Shown: positions 1 to 6,884 of the stretch, one piece after another | Numbering within the stretch: the stretch's first letter is position 1 | How the letters are laid out: the number at the start of each line of letters is the position of its first letter | Source of the DNA: Candidatus Hydrogenedentota bacterium | GTDB lineage: Bacteria > Hydrogenedentota > Hydrogenedentia > Hydrogenedentales > CAITNO01 | Assembly (NCBI GenBank): GCA_011046175.1 | Contig: DSBB01000149.1 | Coordinates: 1 to 7,137 of the forward strand | Reading direction: 5' to 3' | Length of the DNA stretch: 7,137 nucleotides | Position numbers and translations under genes: made by a program | The notes under the pieces: generated by a model | The model's input: the letters and a program-made list of their open reading frames with translations, nothing else | The model's database searches: none | Told to the model about the DNA's origin: nothing

Positions 1-520
1 GCGGCGGCGCGCCGGGGTTGACTACGATGTGTCCTGCGGCGTCGCGCCGGATCACCCCGGGGACGTCCGCCATGTCCGCGCCGTCGCTCCATGCGCGGAC
101 AATGTATTCCATTGCCGTTTCGCCTTCGCCCGCCACCGCCACGTCCGCGTCGGTTGCCGCGAGCGCCGCGGCGCCAAAAGCGGCGACATGGGGTCCGCCG
201 AGAGCGATCAGCGTATTCGGCAGCGCCGCCCGTACGGCGCGGGTGATTTCCGGAAGCGCGTGCGCGGAAGGCGTCATGCAGCCCAATCCGACAATATGTG
301 GATCGAAGTATGTGATCTCGCGAATAAGGCGGTCGGTTGACCATCCCTCCACGCGCTGGTTGACGACGCGGATTTCCAAATCAAAACGCTCACGCAGCCA
401 CGCGGCGATATACAACAATCCCAGCGGCGGCGTAACAAATGCATAGCCGCCGGGCGGTCCGACCAGACAAAGGAAGAGGCGCGTTTTGCCTGATTTGTTT
501 GTTGGCGCGGTTGGTGGCAT
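1..520 (-). CDS. B12-binding radical SAM protein, N-terminal part (runs off left edge)
   Basis: This is the first 173 codons of a second copy of the neighbouring radical SAM enzyme. Only the cobalamin-binding, Rossmann-like domain is visible, and the radical SAM domain with its cysteines would lie beyond the left edge. Visible family marks are LVGPP near the start, VTPPLGLLYIAAWLRERFD, VNQRVEGWS, LGCMTPSA, LGGPHVAAF and VAGEGE (glycine-rich cobalamin/nucleotide loop region). The ATG at 520 is chosen because AAGGAA (minus strand, 527-532) lies 6 nt upstream, and because the paralogue aligns from KTRLF onward. It begins 14 bp after the stop of the upstream gene, so the two are surely co-transcribed. 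By my hand alignment about 110 of some 160 residues match the neighbour. Products of such class-B-like enzymes include C-methylated or rearranged lipids, sugars and cofactors. The substrate here is unknown. Family call sure, reaction not. Confidence 0.9.
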   Translation of the reverse strand, partial: MPPTAPTNKSGKTRLFLCLVGPPGGYAFVTPPLGLLYIAAWLRERFDLEIRVVNQRVEGWSTDRLIREITYFDPHIVGLGCMTPSAHALPEITRAVRAALPNTLIALGGPHVAAFGAAALAATDADVAVAGEGETAMEYIVRAWSDGADMADVPGVIRRDAAGHIVVNPGAPP

Positions 521-534
521 GCGCGGTTCCTTGA

Positions 535-1953
535 TTACATGAACCGGTTCCAGATTCTTTTCGCCAGGGCGATATTGTACAGGGGCAGTTTCCAAAGCCC
601 GGGATAATCCCGCACTATGCGGTAAATCCTGTCCGGTCGCAAATAGAACTTGTAATACGCCTTCTTGACGTACTTGTCAAAAATGTCATCGGGCACATCG
701 GAGACGTTGGCGTTAATCAGGGAATATTCCATTTCCTCGAAAGCCAGCGGCTTAATCTTTTCGGGGCAGTGTTCCCTGACATAATCAAGCAATCTTGTGC
801 CCGGAAAAGGCGTTACTTTGAAGAACGAAGCGATGTGCAGATAGGACTCCGATGCGAGTCGGACGGTTTGCTCCATCTCGTCGAGTGTTTCGGTGGGGAA
901 TCCCAGCATATTGTAGCCGACGGTGAAGACGCCGTTCTTTGCAAACAGTTCGACGCCCTCCAGGAATTTTGGAATATCCAGATTCTTGCCGATCAGTTTT
1001 TGTATGCGCGGGGTGCCGGATTCCATGGACAAAGCCGAATAATACAGTCCCGTCTGCGCGAGCGCTTTCGCGGTGTCGTCGTCTATGAGATCGCCCCGGA
1101 TGGCGTTCGGAAAAGATGTTTTGATGGGGCCGACCTCTCTGAGCAGGAGGTCTGCGTAGGCCATAACCCGCTTTTTGTCAAGGTTGAAACAATCATCCAC
1201 AAATTCAATTTCGTTGATATTGTATATCCTGATGCATTGCTTGATTTCCTCGACGATGCGCTCGGGGGAATGGGCGCGGAATTTTCGCCCAAACACGTTG
1301 TGGCAGTACATGCATCCGTAGGGACAACCCCTGCTGCTGAAAAGCGCCATGTAATTTCTGTACGGCACGGCGGTCATGGAATGACACCAGCGGTATCTGC
1401 GCTGATCAATGAGGTCGTAGGCGGGCATCGGCAGGGAATCAAGTTCCTCGATGATGGGGAGCGCGCCCGGATTGGTCGTCACCGTTCCGTCCGGCTCCTT
1501 TCGTATCACCGCGGGAATCCCGGTCATATCGCCGTTGTCCAGCCATGCGCGGACAATGTGTTCCATGGCGATTTCGCCTTCGCCCGCCACCGCGAGATCG
1601 GCGAAAGTCGCGGCCAGCGCTTCTTCGCGGAATGCGGCCACATGGGGTCCGCCCAGCACAATCAGCGCCTTGGGAAGCCCCTCGCGGACGCCCCTGGTGA
1701 TGGTGGGCAGCGCATAAGCGGACGGCGTCATGCATCCAAGCGCGACGATGTCCGCGTCAAAAGCGACAATCTCTTTTGCCAGCCGTTCAGACGACCATTT
1801 TTCGACCCGTTGATTGACAAGGCGTATTTCAAGGTCAAACCGTTCACGGAGCCATGCCGCGATATACATCAGACCGAGCGGCGGCGTGACATAGAGGACT
1901 TCCTTGGGCGGCGGACCGACCAGCGCCATGAATAAGCGCGTTTTTTTTGCCAT
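535..1953 (-). CDS. Cobalamin-binding radical SAM enzyme
   Basis: A complete 472-residue protein with the usual two-domain build of B12-dependent radical SAM enzymes. Residues about 5-150 form the cobalamin-binding domain (VTPPLGLMYIAAW at 22-34, LGCMTPSA, LGGPHVAAF, VAGEGE at 122-127). The classic DxHxxG motif is absent, which is common in this group. Residues about 200-400 form the radical SAM barrel: SSRGCPYGCMYC gives the 4Fe-4S cysteines C210, C214 and C217, EFVDDCFN follows, then SMESGTPRIQKLIGK (310-323) for SAM contact and GYNMLGFPTET (347-357). The tail (about 430-472) is aromatic and basic (YYKFYLRPDRIYRIVRDYPG), a pattern I associate with relatives in cell-surface glycan or lipid loci. 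The start at 1953 is preferred to an upstream ATG at 2010 because AAGGAA at 1961-1966 is well spaced and the paralogue aligns from residue 4. The enzyme uses SAM to make a 5'-deoxyadenosyl radical, with cobalamin often carrying a methyl group. Its substrate is unknown. It leads the operon that includes the partial paralogue. Confidence 0.95.
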   Translation of the reverse strand: MAKKTRLFMALVGPPPKEVLYVTPPLGLMYIAAWLRERFDLEIRLVNQRVEKWSSERLAKEIVAFDADIVALGCMTPSAYALPTITRGVREGLPKALIVLGGPHVAAFREEALAATFADLAVAGEGEIAMEHIVRAWLDNGDMTGIPAVIRKEPDGTVTTNPGALPIIEELDSLPMPAYDLIDQRRYRWCHSMTAVPYRNYMALFSSRGCPYGCMYCHNVFGRKFRAHSPERIVEEIKQCIRIYNINEIEFVDDCFNLDKKRVMAYADLLLREVGPIKTSFPNAIRGDLIDDDTAKALAQTGLYYSALSMESGTPRIQKLIGKNLDIPKFLEGVELFAKNGVFTVGYNMLGFPTETLDEMEQTVRLASESYLHIASFFKVTPFPGTRLLDYVREHCPEKIKPLAFEEMEYSLINANVSDVPDDIFDKYVKKAYYKFYLRPDRIYRIVRDYPGLWKLPLYNIALAKRIWNRFM

Positions 1954-1960
1954 TTCCAAT

Positions 1961-1966
1961 TTCCTT
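1961..1966 (-). promoter_or_regulatory. Ribosome binding site fixing the start of the complete radical SAM gene
   Basis: AAGGAA on the minus strand lies 7 nt before the ATG at 1953. It decides against the upstream in-frame ATG at 2010, where GGAGG abuts the start codon with no spacer. The downstream paralogue uses the same AAGGAA element (527-532). Confidence 0.7.
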
Positions 1967-1978
1967 ATAAGCGCATTG

Positions 1979-2032
1979 CCGGGCAACCAGCCCGGGGTAC
2001 GCTTACGCATCCTCCCGGCGCCGCAGGCGCCG
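1979..2032. repeat. Two short GC-rich palindromes in the radical SAM leader (possible dispersed repeat)
   Basis: Two perfect inverted repeats sit side by side just upstream of the radical SAM operon. CCGGGC (1979-1984) pairs with GCCCGG (1990-1995) over a 5-nt loop. CGGCGCC (2016-2022) pairs with GGCGCCG (2026-2032) over a 3-nt loop. In the transcript they would form two hairpins in the 5' leader, the nearer ending about 25 nt before the start codon. The block looks like the intergenic palindromic repeats common in large GC-rich genomes, but a regulatory leader role cannot be excluded. Neither hairpin is followed by a T-run on either strand, so a terminator is unlikely. Confidence 0.5.
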
Positions 2033-2394
2033 ACAATGAATCTCTCCTCGATATGCCGCTTTGGCCGCGAGTAACAGGTGTTGCGCGCGATAAGGCGGTT
2101 CTTTCAAAGGATGACGCCATACGCGTGGAGCGCGACTTGCGGCAACGCGCGCTGCATTATCGCGCAGGATACGGATTTCAGGCAGCGCATGCCAACCGAC
2201 CGGTTGGCTTCCCTGTTGTTTCTTACCAGGGACGTTTTATTAATGGGAAGGCAATCAACATCGCCAGACGTTTTTATTATACCCCAACGCGCGCGATAAA
2301 CGGTATGATTTCGCCGTATTTTTCCCCGTTTCCCGCAACGTGTTATAGTATGTGCGTCCAGACGCGATACAACAAGCAATACAAGGAGACGGTC
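2033..2394. other. Divergent intergenic region without a recognisable gene
   Basis: These 362 bp separate the minus-strand radical SAM operon from the plus-strand oxidoreductase operon, so they should carry the promoters of both. No protein family is recognisable in any frame. The open frame that continues upstream of the oxidoreductase (from 2053) has no sensible content. Visible structure: a 7-bp inverted repeat GCCAACC/GGTTGGC (2191-2197 and 2202-2208, loop GACC) and two similar AT-rich words, GACGTTTTATTAAT (2231-2244) and GACGTTTTTATTAT (2267-2280), exactly 36 bp apart. The stretch 2230-2350 is AT-rich relative to its surroundings, as promoters often are. A TATAGT at 2344-2349 could be a -10 box for the plus operon, but the matching -35 (TTTCCC, 2321-2326) is poor. 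I could not place a convincing minus-strand promoter. Confidence 0.5.
2383..2388 (+). promoter_or_regulatory. Ribosome binding site of the Gfo/Idh/MocA gene
   Basis: AAGGAG lies 6 nt before the ATG at 2395. It settles the start there, because the same frame stays open back to 2053 and could be mis-annotated with 114 extra residues. Confidence 0.8.
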
Positions 2395-3396
2395 ATGCAA
2401 CGGATTATACAGGCAGGATTGGGAGCCATGGGACAGGGTTGGGCGGATTGCGTTGCCGCCTCGGACAAATGGGAGGCAGCGGCCTATGTGGACATAAACC
2501 GCAGGAATCTGACTGCGGCGGCGGAGCGTCATGGCATGCCTAAGAACCGGTGCTTTCGCGATCTCGCAACAGCCTTGCGCAGTGTCGAGGCGGACGCGCT
2601 TCTGGACGTGACGCCGCAAGGTGCGCGGCGTGGTCTGTGCATGACGGCCATGGACTGCGGCCTTGACGTGCTGTGCGAAAAGCCGCTGGCCGACACCCTT
2701 GACAACGCCGTTGCGCTGGCAACGCACGCGCAAAAGACGAACCGGACGCTGATGGTGGCGCAAAATTACCGGTATCAGCCGGCGGTACAGACGGCTAAGC
2801 GTTTTATCGCGCAGGGCCGTCTCGGCAGGGTGGGTTATGTGGGCGTGGCATTTCACAAGGGTCCGCGCTTCGGGGGCTACCGGGAACAAATGCCGTACCC
2901 GCTGCTGCTTGACATGTCCATCCATCATTTTGACATGCTGCGCTGCATTCTTGGGCAAGACATAGCGGCGGTGCAGGGGAAGAGCGTATCCGCGCCGTGG
3001 AACTGGAACAAAGGCGACGCAACGGTTCTGGCAATTTTGGAGACGGACGGGGACGTATGCGTCAACTATTTTGCCAGCTGGGTGAGCCGCGGCTGGGAAA
3101 CGGATTGGAACGGCAACTGGCGCATCGAAGGCGAAAAAGGCGCATTGATTATTGAAAACAGTGATGTGTACTTTTCAACCAAGCGCGCCACCCGCCGGAA
3201 GGTGTCGCCTGTGAAGATGACCAAGACCCATCAGGCGTGGTTGTTGGACGGTTTTGCGGCTGCGCTGGAAAAGAATCTGGAACCGGAAACGAGCGCCGGG
3301 AATAATCTAAACAGTTTGACGGCCACCCATGCAATGGTGCGCGCTGTTCAAGAACAACGCATGGTATTGACACAAGAACTGCTCGAGCAACGGTGA
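2395..3396 (+). CDS. Gfo/Idh/MocA family NAD(P)-dependent oxidoreductase
   Basis: A 333-residue protein of normal family length. The N-terminal Rossmann domain starts at once with GLGAMG (residues 8-13). An acidic residue ends the second strand (D33 in YVDIN), which favours NAD over NADP. The family signature EKP lies at 95-97 in LCEKPLADTL, with K96 the expected catalytic lysine. NYRYQP (124-129) and DMSIHHFD (173-180, H177/H178/D180) mark the C-terminal substrate domain and are typical of this family. Members oxidise, reduce or epimerise sugars, inositols or nucleotide sugars in the cytoplasm, and some hydrolyse glycosides through a redox cycle. No residue visible here fixes the substrate. 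The gene overlaps the following YfhO-like gene by four bases (GTGA), so the two are probably translationally coupled. That points to a sugar modified for, or recovered from, an envelope glycan. The start is set by AAGGAG at 2383-2388. Confidence 0.93.
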   Translation: MQRIIQAGLGAMGQGWADCVAASDKWEAAAYVDINRRNLTAAAERHGMPKNRCFRDLATALRSVEADALLDVTPQGARRGLCMTAMDCGLDVLCEKPLADTLDNAVALATHAQKTNRTLMVAQNYRYQPAVQTAKRFIAQGRLGRVGYVGVAFHKGPRFGGYREQMPYPLLLDMSIHHFDMLRCILGQDIAAVQGKSVSAPWNWNKGDATVLAILETDGDVCVNYFASWVSRGWETDWNGNWRIEGEKGALIIENSDVYFSTKRATRRKVSPVKMTKTHQAWLLDGFAAALEKNLEPETSAGNNLNSLTATHAMVRAVQEQRMVLTQELLEQR

Positions 3397-5672
3397 ACAC
3401 ACTCAAACAAAGCATTTATGCGCCTTTTCCGCTTTTCCTTGCGGCGGCGCTGTTCATTCTCATGGGCCCCGTGTTTTGGGTGGGCGTTGAAGCGCCGGGC
3501 CGCGCAAGGCCGACGCTTGTTCCTGAAAACGCGGATTTATACTGTGAGATTGCGCCCGTCATGCAATACGGGTTCGGTCGCCTGCGCGCCGGCGATTTTC
3601 CTTTGTGGAATGACCGCCAATTGTGCGGCACGCCCTTCTTTGCCAATCCCGTTCACGGGCTTCTTCAACCGCTCAACCTTGTATTTCTTTTTCTGGACAT
3701 GCCGCCCGCGCTGGCGCTGCACGCATTTCTGGCGTTGTCCTTGATGGGTTTTTTCTTCGTGCTGTTCATGCGGTCGCTGGGCGTGTCTTACGTGGCCGCC
3801 TCGTTGGGCGGCGTCGTATATGTATGCTGCGGCGCAACCGCCGCCGCCATGTCGCGGCCCGCCCTGGCCAATGTCCTTGCATGGATGCCGCTGTTGTGCT
3901 GGGCGTTGCGTGTTCACCTTTGCCGACCGCGCGCGGCCACGTTGATTTTCAGCGCCATGGTTCTTTCGCTGCTGTTATTGTCCGGTTCGCCCGTGATGGC
4001 ATTGGCGGCGACATCTTTTGCCTTCCTGTATGCCTGCGTCCTGATACTTTTTGACGCTCCGGCGAACAGGCGCGAGAACGGCGCATCCCGGCGCGGTCGT
4101 GTTGCGGCGTTTGGCGGAGTAGCGTTGATTGGCCTCGTTGCTTTGGGATTGACGTGCATCCAGTGGCTGCCCACCGTTGCATGGGCGGTTATGCTTGACG
4201 CGCCCCGCGCGTATTTGGGACGGCTTGCGCCGGCGGGAATCATGCCGCAGGGGGTCCGTGCGCTGGCGGCGCAGCTGTTGCAGGCGCGTTCAGGCGCGTT
4301 GCCGGCAATGGCCTATGCGGGCGTGTCCACTGTGCTGTTGCTGCCGGCGGCGTGTTTTCACCCCCTGCCGAAATGGGAACGTTGCTTTTGGGCGTGCGCG
4401 GCGGCGGTTTTGTGGATTGGCGCGGCGCTGTATGGCGCCGGCGCGACGGATGGCGCCTGGGGCGCTCTTGTTTATCCTGCGGTTTTTTCAACGGCGACGT
4501 TGGCGGCGCTGGGCGCGGACAGGCTCTTTGCGCCCCGGCGCAACACGCTTACACCGCGATTATGGGGGCCTTTGCTGTTGGTGCTGTTGGTCTTTGTGTT
4601 TGTTTTCATCCTTGCGCCCGCGCCCACACGGGGCCGTATGCTGCCGATGGCGGCGGCGCTCGTATTGTTTGCGCTGTTCCGTACCCGGTGGGCGAGCGCG
4701 TTAAGCGGCGTGGCGCTTATTGTTTTTTTGTTCGTGGATTTGAGCACGGCAAGCGTGAATTATCACGGCCACCCTTTTTTCAGCGACGCTGCTGACGCGC
4801 CGCTGTCCGCTGAAGCCGCAGCGCTTATCCGCGACACCGCACTGGACGACCGCGTTATGATAAACGCGACGCCGCCCAACGCCGCCATCCATGGGAATAT
4901 CGGCATGAAAGAAGGTTTTCGCGTTGCGGGCGGCGCGGGATTGCCGTTCACGCGCGGGCAGGCTTTGTGGTGGGAGGCGTTGTGCGGCCCCAATGACGCG
5001 GCTTCGCCCGATGCTCCCGCCAGAATTTCCTATACGCCGTTGTTAAATGTGATGGCGGTTCGCGCGTTGGCGGCGGCGGAAGGCGCCGAGCCCGCAATGG
5101 ATATTGGGCCGGGTATGCGGTTGCGGCCCTTGGGCGCGCGCGACGGCGTCGCCGTGTTTGCAAACGAGACTGTTGTGCCCCGTGTAAACTGGGTGTCTGC
5201 ATGGCGCATGGCGCTGGACCTGTCCGCAGCAATTGAAACGCTCAACAGCCCCGCTTTTGATCCGCGCCGCGAATGCGTCATATTGCCTGACGAAGCGGCG
5301 GCGCGCCATCTGGCGCGCGCCGTGCCCGCCATTGAAACGTCCATGACGCCCGACATGACAGCCGTGCGTATTGCAATCTCTCTCGACAAGCCCGAGCGTC
5401 TTGCCGTTCAGGTGGAGAATGCCACGCCGGGCATACTTGTTGTCAGCGATACGCATTCGCCCGGATGGCGCGCAACCGTTAACGGCCAACGCGTTCCCAT
5501 ACTCAAAACCAACGGACTGTTCAGGGGCGTTGCGCTTCCGTCCGGCGCGCATACGGTGACATTTGACTACCGCCCTCGTCCGGTTATTGCGGGCGCAATC
5601 ATCAGCATAAGCACGATCGGCATTGTGATAATCGCTTTGTTGTTCGCCGGCGCGCATCATTATCGCCGATGA
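3393..5672 (+). CDS. YfhO-family membrane protein, probable GT-C glycosyltransferase
   Basis: A 759-residue polytopic protein with both ends typical of the YfhO family. A first membrane helix (about 12-32) is followed by an extracytoplasmic loop carrying ENADLY (D48, in the place of the GT-C catalytic/metal Asp). Next comes RAGDFPLWNDRQLCGTPF (65-82) and the NPVHGLLQPLN region, the most recognisable YfhO block. Further hydrophobic helices run at about 92-112, 113-130, 132-150, 156-175, 183-221, 238-260, 305-321, 331-349, 390-410, 415-430 and 434-451. Residues about 452-729 form a large soluble domain ending in SDTHSPGWRATVNG (685-698) and LFRGVALPSGAHTVTFDYRPR, the family's C-terminal mark. 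One last helix spans about 730-753. YfhO of Bacillus subtilis takes part in lipoteichoic acid glycosylation from a polyprenyl-phosphate sugar. The acceptor here is unknown. The GTG start overlaps the stop of the oxidoreductase. There is no clear Shine-Dalgarno sequence, so coupling is likely. Confidence 0.9.
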   Translation: MNTLKQSIYAPFPLFLAAALFILMGPVFWVGVEAPGRARPTLVPENADLYCEIAPVMQYGFGRLRAGDFPLWNDRQLCGTPFFANPVHGLLQPLNLVFLFLDMPPALALHAFLALSLMGFFFVLFMRSLGVSYVAASLGGVVYVCCGATAAAMSRPALANVLAWMPLLCWALRVHLCRPRAATLIFSAMVLSLLLLSGSPVMALAATSFAFLYACVLILFDAPANRRENGASRRGRVAAFGGVALIGLVALGLTCIQWLPTVAWAVMLDAPRAYLGRLAPAGIMPQGVRALAAQLLQARSGALPAMAYAGVSTVLLLPAACFHPLPKWERCFWACAAAVLWIGAALYGAGATDGAWGALVYPAVFSTATLAALGADRLFAPRRNTLTPRLWGPLLLVLLVFVFVFILAPAPTRGRMLPMAAALVLFALFRTRWASALSGVALIVFLFVDLSTASVNYHGHPFFSDAADAPLSAEAAALIRDTALDDRVMINATPPNAAIHGNIGMKEGFRVAGGAGLPFTRGQALWWEALCGPNDAASPDAPARISYTPLLNVMAVRALAAAEGAEPAMDIGPGMRLRPLGARDGVAVFANETVVPRVNWVSAWRMALDLSAAIETLNSPAFDPRRECVILPDEAAARHLARAVPAIETSMTPDMTAVRIAISLDKPERLAVQVENATPGILVVSDTHSPGWRATVNGQRVPILKTNGLFRGVALPSGAHTVTFDYRPRPVIAGAIISISTIGIVIIALLFAGAHHYRR

Positions 5673-5726
5673 AGGATAGATCGCGCGGCGATTTCTGAGC
5701 CTGCGCGCATGTTTGGTAAAACAGGC

Positions 5727-5847
5727 ACAGCCGTTCATGAGGCTGTCAGCCTCCCCCGTAAACGATGAAATTTTACGGGAACAGGGACAGACCCGTCTCG
5801 CTTCCGCCGGTCGCTCGCTTGCGTCAGTCCCTTTTCCGTAAAATTTC
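5727..5847. repeat. Cluster of nested palindromes, REP/BIME-like intergenic repeat
   Basis: Several inverted repeats fill the gap between the YfhO-like and GH114-like genes. The largest has perfect 12-bp outer arms, GAAATTTTACGG (5767-5778) and CCGTAAAATTTC (5836-5847), then a small asymmetric internal bulge, then a second 6-bp stem AGGGAC (5783-5788)/GTCCCT (5827-5832) around a 38-nt loop. Upstream, CCCGTAAA (5755-5762) pairs with TTTACGGG (5772-5779), competing for the same left arm. GAGGCTG-T-CAGCCTC (5739-5753) is a perfect 15-base palindrome about a central T. ACAGCC (5727-5732) can pair with GGCTGT (5741-5746). The AAATTTTACGG plus GGGACAG wording resembles dispersed repeats associated with REP-type Y1 transposases in other genomes (from memory). 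No transposase gene lies in the window. It may be a mobile non-autonomous repeat or an mRNA-stabilising element at the end of the upstream operon. Confidence 0.7.
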
Positions 5848-5908
5848 AGAGCAGGATAAGAGCGTGCCAATCCGGATTGTTGTCCGGTAGTGAAAGGGTC
5901 GCATCGTC

Positions 5909-6871
5909 ATGAAGCGGATATGTCTTATTGTGGTGTTGTTTGCGGCGTTGGCGCTTGTCGGATCATGCAGGCGGGAGAACCGTGATTACCGACAGGACAT
6001 GCGCAACTTCGTCATGGCTCTCCGCGTTCACGCTGAACGGACGATGCCTGATTTTTTGCTGATACCCCAAAACGGCGAGGAACTGCTTACGCTTGGCGAT
6101 GGTTGGGACACTCCGCCCGCCGTGGAATATATTGCGGCTATTGACGGACAGGGGCGTGAAGACCTCCTCTACGGATATGCGCGCGATAACCAGCCCACGG
6201 CGCCGCAGGATGCCGCGTATATGCAGGCGCATCTGCTGATTGCGGAAGATTACGGCGCACAGGCGTTGGTAACGGACTATTGTCGGACGCCGTCTTACAT
6301 GGCGTATTCTTACGAAGAAAACGCGCGTTGGGGCTTTATCTCTTTTGCCGCGCCTGAACGCGGCCTGGACGTTATCCCGGAATACCCTTCCTCACCCTAC
6401 AACAGGAACGACAGCGATATAACCGCATTGGAAGACGCCGCCAACTTCCTATACCTGCTTGATCCGGGAAGGTTTCCCAGCCGCGAGCATTACCTTGACG
6501 CCCTTGACGCAACATGGTATGACCTTTTCGTGATAGACGCTTTCTACGAGGAAAACATGCTGACGGCAGACGAGGTGGCGCGCCTTCAGACAAAACCCAA
6601 CGGCGCCCGGCGGCTTGTGGTTGCGTACATGAGCATCGGGGAGGCGGAGGCGTACCGTTATTATTGGCGGGATGAATGGCGCCCCGGCAATCCGGACTGG
6701 CTGGAACGGGAGAATCCGGACTGGGCGGGCAATTATAAGGTTCGCTACTGGGCGCCGGAATGGCAATCCATTATCTATGGCGGGGCCGACGCCTACCTGG
6801 ACAGAATCATTGCCGCGGGATTCGACGGCGCCTACCTTGATTTGATAGACGCCTACGAATATTTTGAGTAG
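5909..6871 (+). CDS. Lipoprotein, TM1410/GH114-like putative endo-alpha-1,4-polygalactosaminidase, circularly permuted
   Basis: A 320-residue protein with a lipoprotein signal (MKRIC, hydrophobic 5-17, VGSC with C20 as the lipidated cysteine), so anchored outside the inner membrane. It carries every motif of the TM1410/MJ1477 branch of glycoside hydrolase family 114, but in swapped order. Residues 27-155 hold what normally is the C-terminal half: YRQDMRNFV, DFLLIPQNGEEL (48-59), GREDLLYGY (82-90, E84), VTDYCRTP (121-128) and GFISFAAPERGLD. Residues 170-320 hold the normal N-terminal half: YDLFVID (204-210), VAYMSIGEAEAYRYYW (238-253), ENPDWAGNYKVRYW (268-281) and GFDGAYLDLIDAYEYFE (304-320, D311 and D314). 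The acidic residues E84, D311 and D314 are candidate catalytic groups. Known GH114 enzymes cut alpha-1,4-linked galactosaminoglycans. The exact substrate here is unproven. The start is supported by GAAAGGG upstream (about 10 nt). It is convergent with, and 13 bp from, the next gene. Confidence 0.88.
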   Translation: MKRICLIVVLFAALALVGSCRRENRDYRQDMRNFVMALRVHAERTMPDFLLIPQNGEELLTLGDGWDTPPAVEYIAAIDGQGREDLLYGYARDNQPTAPQDAAYMQAHLLIAEDYGAQALVTDYCRTPSYMAYSYEENARWGFISFAAPERGLDVIPEYPSSPYNRNDSDITALEDAANFLYLLDPGRFPSREHYLDALDATWYDLFVIDAFYEENMLTADEVARLQTKPNGARRLVVAYMSIGEAEAYRYYWRDEWRPGNPDWLERENPDWAGNYKVRYWAPEWQSIIYGGADAYLDRIIAAGFDGAYLDLIDAYEYFE

Positions 6872-6884
6872 TCGGTGAAATGCG

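Noticed and set aside
769..1935. Plus-strand open frame of 388 codons
   Set aside because: It is antisense to the well-supported radical SAM gene, has no family resemblance, and is explained by the GC-rich codon bias of the minus-strand gene.
1954..2010. 19-residue N-terminal extension of the radical SAM protein (ATG at 2010)
   Set aside because: GGAGG abuts that ATG with no spacer, the extension runs through the palindrome CCGGGC/GCCCGG, and the paralogue has no equivalent. The ATG at 1953 has a well-spaced AAGGAA.
2053..2394. 114-residue N-terminal extension of the Gfo/Idh/MocA protein
   Set aside because: The family begins with the GxGxxG strand right after the ATG at 2395, which has AAGGAG in place. 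The upstream frame has no recognisable content.
2104..2958. Minus-strand open frame of 284 codons
   Set aside because: Overlaps the oxidoreductase gene antisense. Its Arg/His-rich content matches no family.
5680..5694. Possible terminator after the YfhO-like gene (ATCGC-GCG-GCGAT followed by TT)
   Set aside because: The stem is only 5 bp and the T-run is too short to call a terminator.
5043..5870. Minus-strand open frame of 275 codons
   Set aside because: Antisense to the YfhO C-terminal domain and to the palindromic repeat. Composition is Arg/His/Ala-rich without motifs, as expected for a shadow frame.
5869..5887. Palindrome AATCCGGATT and CCGGA/TCCGG before the lipoprotein gene as an operator
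   Set aside because: Short, no matching promoter elements found around it. It could be chance in GC-rich DNA.
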